Shown here in pieces: positions 26,101-32,378 of a DNA stretch of 52,058 nucleotides (the stretch's first letter is position 1; each line of letters starts with the position of its first letter). Below the pieces are notes generated by a model. It was not told where the DNA came from. It saw nothing but the letters and a program-made list of their open reading frames with translations, and searched no databases. A program made the position numbers and the translations under genes. This stretch comes from Treponema sp. (GTDB taxonomy: Bacteria; Spirochaetota; Spirochaetia; Treponematales; Breznakiellaceae): positions 1-52,058 of the forward strand of contig WQRN01000003.1 in assembly GCA_009786715.1 (NCBI GenBank). Direction: 5' to 3'.

Positions 26101-26686
26101 TATCGAATTCTTCAACGGGAGCCTCATCGGTTCCGGCATCGTCAATGCCGAGAGACGACATGTCAAATTCTTCAGCGGGTGCCTCATCGGTTTCAGGATT
26201 TTCACCGCCGAGATCTCCCATATCAAAATCTTCAGCAGGAGATTCATCGGCAGATGTGTCTTCAGCCGCAAAATCGGCAGGCGCGGATTCCATCTCATCG
26301 GAAAAACCAGCGAGCAAGTCATCAGGCGGAGAGCTATCGTCTTCCTCCGGCTGCGCTGCCGAAGAATTTATATCATCAAGGAAACCGCCGAGCGCCGACA
26401 GCGCGTCGCCGGAAGACATATCATCAGTCGGAGCAATATCGGCAGGCGGAACATCGTTACCCTGCAGATCGTTCATAAAACTGTTAACGTCAAATTCATC
26501 AGCTGCGGCGCTTGCGCCTAATGGACCTGGAGAATTATCATGTCTGTCATATTCAAAAGGAGGCGCTTCTTTCTTGGGAAGGGGAAGAGGATCAAAGGGC
26601 AAACTCAGGGATTTAACATCTTCTTTCTCGCGGGCGATGTTTACAAATGAGTCTCTAAACTGACCAAGCGCGCTTAATGAAGGCAT
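23159..26686 (-). CDS. Large membrane-anchored TPR protein, likely flagellar collar protein
   Basis: An 1175 aa protein in three parts: a 550-residue acidic, low-complexity cytoplasmic half rich in Asp, Ser and Ala; one transmembrane helix at about 590-615; and a C-terminal half of TPR-like helical repeats. A basic KKGLFGRKKEK lies near 475-490. Spirochaete periplasmic flagellar collar proteins (BB0236/BB0326 type) have this plan, and I place it there by architecture, not by a decisive motif. The acidic half holds about five 20-residue repeats of the form GTDEAPVEEFDMSSLGGDDx (encoded at 25975-26270). GGAG precedes the ATG. An alternative is a generic spirochaete scaffold protein. Confidence 0.7.
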   Translation of the reverse strand: MPSLSALGQFRDSFVNIAREKEDVKSLSLPFDPLPLPKKEAPPFEYDRHDNSPGPLGASAAADEFDVNSFMNDLQGNDVPPADIAPTDDMSSGDALSALGGFLDDINSSAAQPEEDDSSPPDDLLAGFSDEMESAPADFAAEDTSADESPAEDFDMGDLGGENPETDEAPAEEFDMSSLGIDDAGTDEAPVEEFDMSSLGGDDTGTDEAPVEEFDMSSLGGDDAGTGDTPVEDFDMADLGGEDLGFADEDEEEDIGGIDLGGESPHSEELAADTDDFNIEPDSAFADELPADNASAEILSDDESLLDESFADDAFADAAPGDETAEIGAADDNIDLGGEITNDQDESTGDDFALPDMDFPDDGGDDSSALDSDFDSPLPDTDFSAAGDPFADDSLLGTGDDTSASIDFGGDLSSDFESDSIELSGETEHEAESHDAGVSNTSFGSDDFDLDGLDDILSKSAPAALKAPPPKKGLFGRKKEKAADVPAADDEIEEISLNQEELDNLLRTLSSYPLNLRITCEEIIAEQVIEPLQLSKLIRLLVNGASVKETAAHAESITGKPIIIPRSFEKGTGAAFEAEQSSFAYIFVHNFLPVLKIVAFVAVLAASVFYLSYKFIYTPLKAESIYKRGYERIPAGEYQRANELFHDAFTMHRKKKWFYSYAEAFRDQRRYMLAENKYDELLRYYPRDKKGVLDYANLNTYYLMNYDKANKLLQRELLDYKPDDFEGLLAAGDNFMAWADSDPSRFYDRYEDARFSYARLLEKYGWLPPVVERMMTYFIRTDNLKEVLQLRVWFENDPKRRHLSPPSLTELAGYLLDKQLEKPTGVPNPYVESIASVRAMLLQAIGEDPYLPEAHYHLARYYNNLNNTYEERLTLENSIRAFDLAKQESVRRRLYRADTHYRYANLLINNREFFPADEQLVKGIELFEDFLNRNLTPASPQLGQMYSLRGDLEYFVKSGNMEAALRNYHLAERYGYSPPEIQYRMGAAYYQREDWRNALEYLFKASKDLPLNRRLLYALGNAAFNRGDYFAANGYYNRLLDTLEVQRVRLPVLMPNDNAQFLEVGERLMMARNNAGVVNEALADQTGNREYRSRAMTMYAESSGAWSAITRNPQTMTRMRLTDSPGAPSINLGYLNANNALRPNSGYKPQIFVRIDRDVLEPSKWEELAPFGGLQ
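25975..26270. repeat. 60-bp in-frame tandem repeats
   Basis: About five copies of a 60-bp unit, two of them nearly identical (25981-26160), encode a 20-residue acidic unit in the large TPR protein. Copies diverge toward both edges. Confidence 0.85.
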
Positions 26687-26759
26687 AAAACTCCGCCGCG
26701 CTGCATTAAGGTTATCATATTAAGATAATTATATATCGACCGATAATTGTAAAGAATGT

Positions 26760-27518
26760 ATGAAAACGATTAGATTTTTCGTTCTTTTAATGGTAATTAC
26801 CTCGTGTTTTTCAGTAACCGTAAACGCTGCGGATTGGGAAACTTATGAACTAATTGACAAGATTTTAGCCCTTCGCGGCCCTACAGCTCCCATAATTTAT
26901 GAAGATATGGTGGTTTTTACCGCCGATTCAAAGCTCAGACGGGTAGGAATCGCCTTTGCGCATGAAAATTTTGCCAATACTTACTGGTTCAGGCAGCTTT
27001 TGGTATCTCAGGATCGTTTAAACGCGCCGATTCCTCCGGGCGCAAAGGTTCCTGACCCTTATATAGACTCGGGGATTCAATTTCATGTGTATGAAGTCCC
27101 CGGCTATATAAAGGAATTGGAGTACCGAATCATCATTAACGGGCTTTGGACGATTGATCCAAGCGTAGAAAAAATCCGCAGGGACCCGATTTCCGGACTG
27201 ACTTTTTCCGTTCTGCCTCTGCCGCATCGGCCTCAAAAAGAAAGCCCCCTAAACGGCCTTCCCGAAGGTTTGCATTTTACATTCAGAGGGCCGCCGGGTG
27301 AAAGCATAACCGTAGCCGGCGATTTTAACAGCTGGGATCCTTTTATGTACGAGCTTAAAGAAACCACACCTGGCAATTACAGCCTTACAATTCCGATGCC
27401 GTCAGGCACATATAAATACGTCTTTTTCTACCGCGGGCAGCGTTATGCTGATCCGCATAATCCGCGCAGGGTTTATACTGCCGATGGAAAGGCGGCTAGT
27501 GAGATTGCGGTTCCATGA
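26760..27518 (+). CDS. Secreted protein with C-terminal glycogen-binding (CBM48/AMPK-like) domain
   Basis: A 252 aa exported protein with a signal peptide ending VNAA (about residue 23). The C-terminal 75 residues form a CBM48/E-set domain: VAGDFNSWDP, then KYVFFYRGQRYADPHNPR, the classic glycogen-binding pattern. The N-terminal half is unassigned, with repeated Pro and Tyr. It may sense or bind glycogen-like polymer in the periplasm, although glgX is cytosolic. It is divergent from the collar-like gene with 73 nt between them and no ribosome site. Confidence 0.75.
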   Translation: MKTIRFFVLLMVITSCFSVTVNAADWETYELIDKILALRGPTAPIIYEDMVVFTADSKLRRVGIAFAHENFANTYWFRQLLVSQDRLNAPIPPGAKVPDPYIDSGIQFHVYEVPGYIKELEYRIIINGLWTIDPSVEKIRRDPISGLTFSVLPLPHRPQKESPLNGLPEGLHFTFRGPPGESITVAGDFNSWDPFMYELKETTPGNYSLTIPMPSGTYKYVFFYRGQRYADPHNPRRVYTADGKAASEIAVP

Positions 27519-27587
27519 CGTTTTTTTAAGCGTATACTTAACAAACATATTTTCGCCTCTCTTATAAATCTACATAAAGTTTAAAAA

Positions 27588-27601
27588 GGGGTCAGTCACC
27601 C
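27588..27601. repeat. GGTGTCAGTCACC-type dispersed motif, copy 1
   Basis: GGGGTCAGTCACCC, a GG-x-GTCAGTC-x-CC hairpin core, upstream of the toxin-antitoxin pair. Other copies at 29157 and 51571. Confidence 0.6.
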
Positions 27602-27633
27602 ACACCCAAAGCTGTTCTTTAAAATTAAAAGTC

Positions 27634-27670
27634 TTGACAATATTCCGCAAATAACGTAATATTATGTTAT
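27634..27670 (+). promoter_or_regulatory. higBA promoter with overlapping operator
   Basis: TTGACA (27634-27639), 17 nt, TAATAT (27657-27662). A 20-bp palindrome (27651-27670) with arms ATAACGTAAT and ATTATGTTAT, one mismatch, covers the -10. This is the expected place for HigA repression. Confidence 0.75.
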
Positions 27671-27689
27671 TAACGCAATAAAGGGTAGT

Positions 27690-27968
27690 GTGGAAAAATT
27701 TAAAGACAAATTAACAAAACAGATATTTGACGGAGAAGTTGTAAAAGGAATATCTCCTGACATTATCAGAAGAGCTGAAATTAAATTAACCATGGTTGAA
27801 GCCGCAACAGAGCTCCGAGAACTTGCTGCACCGCCGTCAAATCATCTGGAGAAACTTAGAGGAGACAGGGAAGACCAATGGTCAATAAGGGTGAATGACA
27901 AATACAGGATTTGTTTTTATTGGCGCAATAGCAAAGCTTGTGAAATTGAGTTTACAGATTACCACTAA
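27690..27968 (+). CDS. higB: HigB-type toxin (RelE superfamily)
   Basis: A 92 aa basic protein of the RelE/HigB fold. The core EKLRGDREDQWSIRVNDKYRICFYW is the family signature (kept to key parts: KLRGDR, SIRVND, YRICF). It is a ribosome-dependent mRNA interferase. It starts with GTG after AAGGG and is followed by higA after 19 nt. Toxin first and antitoxin second is the HigBA order. Its own promoter and operator are upstream. Confidence 0.92.
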   Translation: MEKFKDKLTKQIFDGEVVKGISPDIIRRAEIKLTMVEAATELRELAAPPSNHLEKLRGDREDQWSIRVNDKYRICFYWRNSKACEIEFTDYH

Positions 27969-27987
27969 TTAAGAAGGAAGAAATTAA

Positions 27988-28314
27988 ATGTCAAAAAAAA
28001 TAATAATAACTGTTGGAGACATTCTTAAAGAGGAATACCTCGACCCCATGGGGATCAGCGCATACCGCCTTGCGCACGAAATTGGCGTATCCACATCTTT
28101 AATGTCGCAGATATTACGCGGTGTAACGGCAATTTCCGCGGATGTTGCATGGCGGCTTGGAAAATTCTTTGACACAAGCGCTCAATATTGGCTCAATATG
28201 CAGGCAACATGCGATAGCCGAAAAGTTGAAGAAAAATACGCAAAAAAGAAACTGGAAATATCATCATATAAACAATTTATTAAAACATCTGATAAACAAG
28301 TTGTTTATGGGTGA
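27988..28314 (+). CDS. higA: HigA-type antitoxin
   Basis: A 108 aa HTH protein (HigA/VapI family): ILKEEYLDPMGISAYRLA then the HTH at about 24-75 and the SAQYWLNMQ phrase typical of HigA. It binds HigB and represses the operon at the palindrome over the -10 box. AAGGA precedes its ATG. The final 20 codons hold a 17-bp palindrome, probably chance. It converges with the acyl-ACP thioesterase at a 10-nt gap. Confidence 0.92.
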   Translation: MSKKIIITVGDILKEEYLDPMGISAYRLAHEIGVSTSLMSQILRGVTAISADVAWRLGKFFDTSAQYWLNMQATCDSRKVEEKYAKKKLEISSYKQFIKTSDKQVVYG

Positions 28315-28324
28315 TTTTTATTAT

Positions 28325-29119
28325 TTACTCCCACAACCTCAGTTCCGCCCTGAACGCCGCCTGAGCGCTTTCCTTTTTTCTGCCTTCGAAGGCGTACATA
28401 ATCGGCGCGCTTGCGTCATCAACTTTGGCTGAAAAAATTTCGATGTCTTCGTTTTCAAGGATTTCGTTCAGGTAATTAATGTCCAACCGCATTTTATCGG
28501 CGTTTTCCAGAAGTTTGAAATCCATCGTGTCTTCGATCCATTGAACGTATCTGGCATTGTTTACATGACCGTTATAATCTATGTCGTTATAAAGCCCTTT
28601 TCTTTCAGCAACTTTTACAAGATTGTCTCTCTCTGTTACCGCTGCGGCGCCGTTTTCTTCAGGGGTCAGCGATATTAGCCCTTTATTTTGCGGCATTTCG
28701 TCCATTATCGCCTGAGGTCTTAATGGGCGGCGTTTATCAAGGTCTACAATAAGCCACGCGCTTCGGGCGGAAACAACTGCGGCATCATCATTATCTTTTA
28801 TTTCGTAATTGCGGATCGCAAAAAGTTTTTCCCAGCCCTGAGGCCAGCTTCGTACCGTAACAGTTTCGCCGTATTTTGGGCGTTTTTTAATAAACACAGT
28901 AATGCGCGAAAGAACCCAACCCTGTTTGGTTCTTGCCATATCTTCGCGTCCCACTCCAAGATTTTCGGCATGGCTGATCGCGGCTTCTTGAAAAAATTGA
29001 AAAACAGTATTCAAAGTAAGCCTGTCTGATCGATCTACCGCGCCAAACCGTAAAACGGCATTCTCCTGCCAAACATCAACAATTCCCGAACCTTTCGGAT
29101 TAGAAGCGTCACATATCAT
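28325..29119 (-). CDS. Acyl-ACP thioesterase
   Basis: A 264 aa FatA/FatB-like thioesterase made of two hot-dog domains. The N-terminal half shows the substrate groove stretch FQFFQEAAISHAENLG and KQGWVLSR; the second half has YNDIDYNGHVNNARYVQWIED, which contains the catalytic Asp, Asn and His set. It releases free fatty acid from ACP in the cytosol. It stands apart from fab but fits a lipid theme with fadD-like and fab genes. A weak ribosome site precedes the ATG. Confidence 0.88.
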   Translation of the reverse strand: MICDASNPKGSGIVDVWQENAVLRFGAVDRSDRLTLNTVFQFFQEAAISHAENLGVGREDMARTKQGWVLSRITVFIKKRPKYGETVTVRSWPQGWEKLFAIRNYEIKDNDDAAVVSARSAWLIVDLDKRRPLRPQAIMDEMPQNKGLISLTPEENGAAAVTERDNLVKVAERKGLYNDIDYNGHVNNARYVQWIEDTMDFKLLENADKMRLDINYLNEILENEDIEIFSAKVDDASAPIMYAFEGRKKESAQAAFRAELRLWE

Positions 29120-29156
29120 AATAATCCCGCCTTTATTGTATTTTATCTCAAATTAT

Positions 29157-29169
29157 GGTGTCAGTCACC
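29157..29169. repeat. GGTGTCAGTCACC motif, copy 2
   Basis: GGTGTCAGTCACCT after TTAT, matching the copy at 51571. Confidence 0.65.
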
Positions 29170-29208
29170 TATTTGTAGTGTGCTATGCGAAGTAAAAATC
29201 TGTCCTTT

Positions 29209-29237
29209 TTGCATAAGAATCTAAAATATGATAGACT
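29209..29237 (+). promoter_or_regulatory. Promoter of the DUF2804 gene
   Basis: TTGCAT (29209-29214), 17 nt, extended TGA-TAGACT (29232-29237), 9 nt before the ATG at 29247. No ribosome site; predicted leaderless. Confidence 0.6.
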
Positions 29238-29246
29238 CTAGAATAG

Positions 29247-30296
29247 ATGTATACTAGGGAAATATTACCTCCGAGAGCCTCCCCTATCGAAGACGGAAAT
29301 CCGGTTATTGGGACTTGGAATAGAGCTTTTGAGAAGGTGGATCTGCAGGAAATCAGAAAGCCATATAAATTTCCCCTACCGCGCTGGGCGAAAGACTGGC
29401 GAATCAAAGAATGGCAGTGTTTTAGCGCGAATAACGAAAATTTTCTGCTGGAAGCGATATTTTGTAACGTAAAACTTTATAGAATGGCTCAAGTGCTGCT
29501 TTATGATAAAGTAAATGAACAAAAATTCCTTTTTAGGAAAATAAGACCGGGTACCGGCTGGCATCTTCCGATCAGTTTGGCGAATTCGTCGGTGGATAGC
29601 CGGTCTTTACAGTTTTTTTTCCGCATTCATAACTGGCTGGACGCCGATACAGTCAAACTTGACATCAATATTGAAGCAAAACGAAAAAAACCGCCGCTTA
29701 CCGTCCATCTTTCCTATAAAATAAACAGTCAAGAAGTAACGCCGATGGCAACATCGCTTGCTTTGTCGGGGCAAAAGATCATGTATACATATAAGGCGTT
29801 TGCCCCTGTCAACGGAGACATTGTTTTTGACGGGAAGCGCGTTCATCTGAAACATCAAAATAGTTCGGGGGTTTTTTTAGATTGCAAGGGTTTTTTCCCG
29901 TACAGGATGTATACGACAATCTGCAGCGCGGAAGGTTTTGATGATGAAAACAGGCGTTTTGGCTTTCATATTGCCGAAAATCAAGCTAGAGAAACAAACA
30001 AGAATAACGAGAACGCTTTATGGGTTAACGGAAAACTAACTCCGCTTCCGCCGGTGCTGATAACGATGCCCAACGGTAAGGATAATGACTGGATTATTCA
30101 GGATGTTGAAGGAATGGTTGATTTGACATTTACCCCGAAAGAGGCGAATAAAAGCGGCGCAAAAATGTTAATTACAAATGTCGATTTTAACGCTCCTTTA
30201 GGTTATTATAACGGAGTGCTTGTAAATTCCGACGGAGAAAAAATTCAGATAAAGAATCTTTTTGGACTGGGAGAAAAACTTTATTTACGGGTGTGA
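29247..30296 (+). CDS. DUF2804 family protein
   Basis: A 349 aa cytosolic protein of the DUF2804 type: it opens with TREILPPRASPIEDGNPVIG, then a run of short strands (KEWQCFSANNENFLLEAIF) and ends KNLFGLGEKLYLRV. The function of the family is unknown. No signal peptide. It begins a two-gene operon with the following 692 aa protein, whose ATG is 2 nt after its stop. Confidence in the family is moderate because it rests on remembered motif order. Confidence 0.65.
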   Translation: MYTREILPPRASPIEDGNPVIGTWNRAFEKVDLQEIRKPYKFPLPRWAKDWRIKEWQCFSANNENFLLEAIFCNVKLYRMAQVLLYDKVNEQKFLFRKIRPGTGWHLPISLANSSVDSRSLQFFFRIHNWLDADTVKLDINIEAKRKKPPLTVHLSYKINSQEVTPMATSLALSGQKIMYTYKAFAPVNGDIVFDGKRVHLKHQNSSGVFLDCKGFFPYRMYTTICSAEGFDDENRRFGFHIAENQARETNKNNENALWVNGKLTPLPPVLITMPNGKDNDWIIQDVEGMVDLTFTPKEANKSGAKMLITNVDFNAPLGYYNGVLVNSDGEKIQIKNLFGLGEKLYLRV

Positions 30297-30298
30297 GT

Positions 30299-32377
30299 AT
30301 GGCAAAGAAGAATAACGCGATTTACGCGCCTGGCGAACTAAGCGGCGTCAGGAACAGACTGGGCGTAAAAGACGAAAACGAAGCTAAACGCATGGCTCAG
30401 CTTCTCGGCGGCGAAGTAGGCACTGAACGCGCCGCTGAAGCTGATAAAAAGAAAAGCGACTCTCCTATCGGCAAAAGCAAACGCAGAAGTATCGATCTTG
30501 CGCCGGATGATGAAACCAGCGCTAAGCCATCCAAGCAGAAAAAATCAGGACCGTACCCCGGAGACGATCCTACTGTTCCAGCAAAACTCAGTTACACAGA
30601 AAGAGTTAAGATTGATCAGTACGCTGGTCAGGTTATATTTGAAATTAAAAGTTCCATGCAGGTTCTTACGTCAATTTTCTCATTCTTTAAAGAGCCGATA
30701 GACTATGTTAACTCGCGGTTTGTATTAGTCCGCATGAACGAATATTACAGCAAGATTGAAAGGCTTGTTAACGCGGCAAGAGGTCTTATACCGAAGAATA
30801 ACGCTAAACGAAATAATAAATTAAAAAGAGCTTCTTTATTTGTGTATAAAATGATTGATACAATCCGCAGCTGGGATATTGAAACGCTCTCAAAAAATAT
30901 TTCTGAACTGCAAGCTCATCCGCGTTCAATCAGAGTTACGGATTTTTCTGATGTTTTAAGAGGGATTTACAAGCCGCTGTTTGTAATAGATGATCTGTCG
31001 ATAGAAAATATTAAATCCGCATTCAAATTGATTTATAAAATTCTGTACATAGAAAGCCCAATGGAAGCGCAGGATAAGTATCAGAACGTAATCCGCAATA
31101 TTATCGCTTCGCTTGTTGATATCCGCAAAAATGTCCGTTTTGGTCTTTATCCCCTACTGATGAAATTGATATCAGATCGCTACATTGTCTATGAACGCTT
31201 CTTTATCGAAAGACGCAGACGGTATATCGCTTTTCTTAATATCGCGGAAACTGAACAATTAAACGCCGCGGATTTAGCTCCGCAGCAAATTGAAAGTATC
31301 GATGTAGATTCTCTGCAAAAAAGCGCGGGAGATGATGAAACAACCGAAGAAGAAACCGCGGATGATGAAACAGAAGCGGCTGAAGAAGAAATCGAGGAAC
31401 CGAAAGAAGATCCGAATGATCCCAAAGTTATCGCTAGAAAAGCAAAAGAAGAAGCAGAAAAATCTGAACGCAAGGCAATGGAACAGGGACGCTCGGCGAT
31501 GGAGGTTTTATTCCCGAAAGCCGGATGGAATAGACTTGAAGAACACCCGGACTTTTATCCGTATTTTGCAAATGTATACAGCATGAGGCACGGGTTTGAA
31601 TTAATCGCGCCTACAGATCCGCTTCAGCATGTAGCTGTTTTGCTGCACATTCTGGATGATCTTTTTATTGGCATGCGTTATGTGAACTTCGGAATGATAA
31701 CGGGTTCTGACGGCGTTGCGACTAAAGTAACCGACGAAATAGGCAATTCGCTTAATAACTGGCGCAGCTTCATAGAAGACAGTTTTACAAGGGATTACCT
31801 TCCGCGCCTGAATGAATATTGCCGCATGCTTGAAAACTCGGGAGACTCAAGGTCGTCTCCTTACGCAAAAAAAACTCTGAACGAACTTCATTGGATAAAA
31901 AGGCTTTACTTCCTTCCGTACTATAAATTTGATTCCGTAGGACCGCCCCCGTTTCCGAAGAGCGACATTGTTCCGATTTACAGCGAAACAAGAAAACTGC
32001 GTAAAATATTAACATCTGTCGCGCTTGGTATTGAACAGGGAACGCGCGCCGGAGGAGCTGCCGCAAAAGCCATATGCAGAGGAATAAACAATCCCTGGGA
32101 GCAATACAATTTCCAGGTTCCCAATCCAATATCAAGACGGCTCGATATGATGCTGCCGCCTGAAAAGAGAATTAACACTGCCTTAATTTTCTTCTCGCTG
32201 TCTGCTGTTACTCTTCTGGATTATCTTGTAAATAATGAAAACAGCTGGGCATACGGCGATAACAGACCAGGACCGCTTTTCAGAAGCTTGAATAACGACG
32301 GTATAAAACCGTTGTTCGGCGTTGATGAAAAGCTGGACGCGGATCAGCTGTTTAAAGATTCTTTAAAGAAGCAGTGA
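30299..32377 (+). CDS. Large conserved-looking cytosolic protein, unknown function
   Basis: A 692 aa protein with a charged, disordered N-terminus (residues 1-100, many Lys, Ser, Asp), a helical body with repeated aromatic and Arg-rich patches (IERRRRYIAFLNI), an acidic linker near 350-390, and a helical C-terminal third. No signal or membrane segment. I do not recognise a family. The ATG at 30299 is used rather than the GTG six bases upstream. Coupled to the DUF2804 gene. It may be a spirochaete-specific structural or flagellar-associated protein, but nothing in the sequence proves it. Confidence 0.75.
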   Translation: MAKKNNAIYAPGELSGVRNRLGVKDENEAKRMAQLLGGEVGTERAAEADKKKSDSPIGKSKRRSIDLAPDDETSAKPSKQKKSGPYPGDDPTVPAKLSYTERVKIDQYAGQVIFEIKSSMQVLTSIFSFFKEPIDYVNSRFVLVRMNEYYSKIERLVNAARGLIPKNNAKRNNKLKRASLFVYKMIDTIRSWDIETLSKNISELQAHPRSIRVTDFSDVLRGIYKPLFVIDDLSIENIKSAFKLIYKILYIESPMEAQDKYQNVIRNIIASLVDIRKNVRFGLYPLLMKLISDRYIVYERFFIERRRRYIAFLNIAETEQLNAADLAPQQIESIDVDSLQKSAGDDETTEEETADDETEAAEEEIEEPKEDPNDPKVIARKAKEEAEKSERKAMEQGRSAMEVLFPKAGWNRLEEHPDFYPYFANVYSMRHGFELIAPTDPLQHVAVLLHILDDLFIGMRYVNFGMITGSDGVATKVTDEIGNSLNNWRSFIEDSFTRDYLPRLNEYCRMLENSGDSRSSPYAKKTLNELHWIKRLYFLPYYKFDSVGPPPFPKSDIVPIYSETRKLRKILTSVALGIEQGTRAGGAAAKAICRGINNPWEQYNFQVPNPISRRLDMMLPPEKRINTALIFFSLSAVTLLDYLVNNENSWAYGDNRPGPLFRSLNNDGIKPLFGVDEKLDADQLFKDSLKKQ

Positions 32378-32378
32378 T

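Noticed and set aside
25914..26663. Long open frame on the plus strand (249 aa) opposite the acidic repeats
   Set aside because: It is the mirror of a low-complexity Asp/Ser-rich gene; the Ser/Pro-rich product and lack of a ribosome site show it is a shadow.
28292..28308. 17-bp palindrome ATAAACAA-G-TTGTTTAT at the end of higA
   Set aside because: Inside the coding sequence with no promoter nearby and no loop; likely chance.
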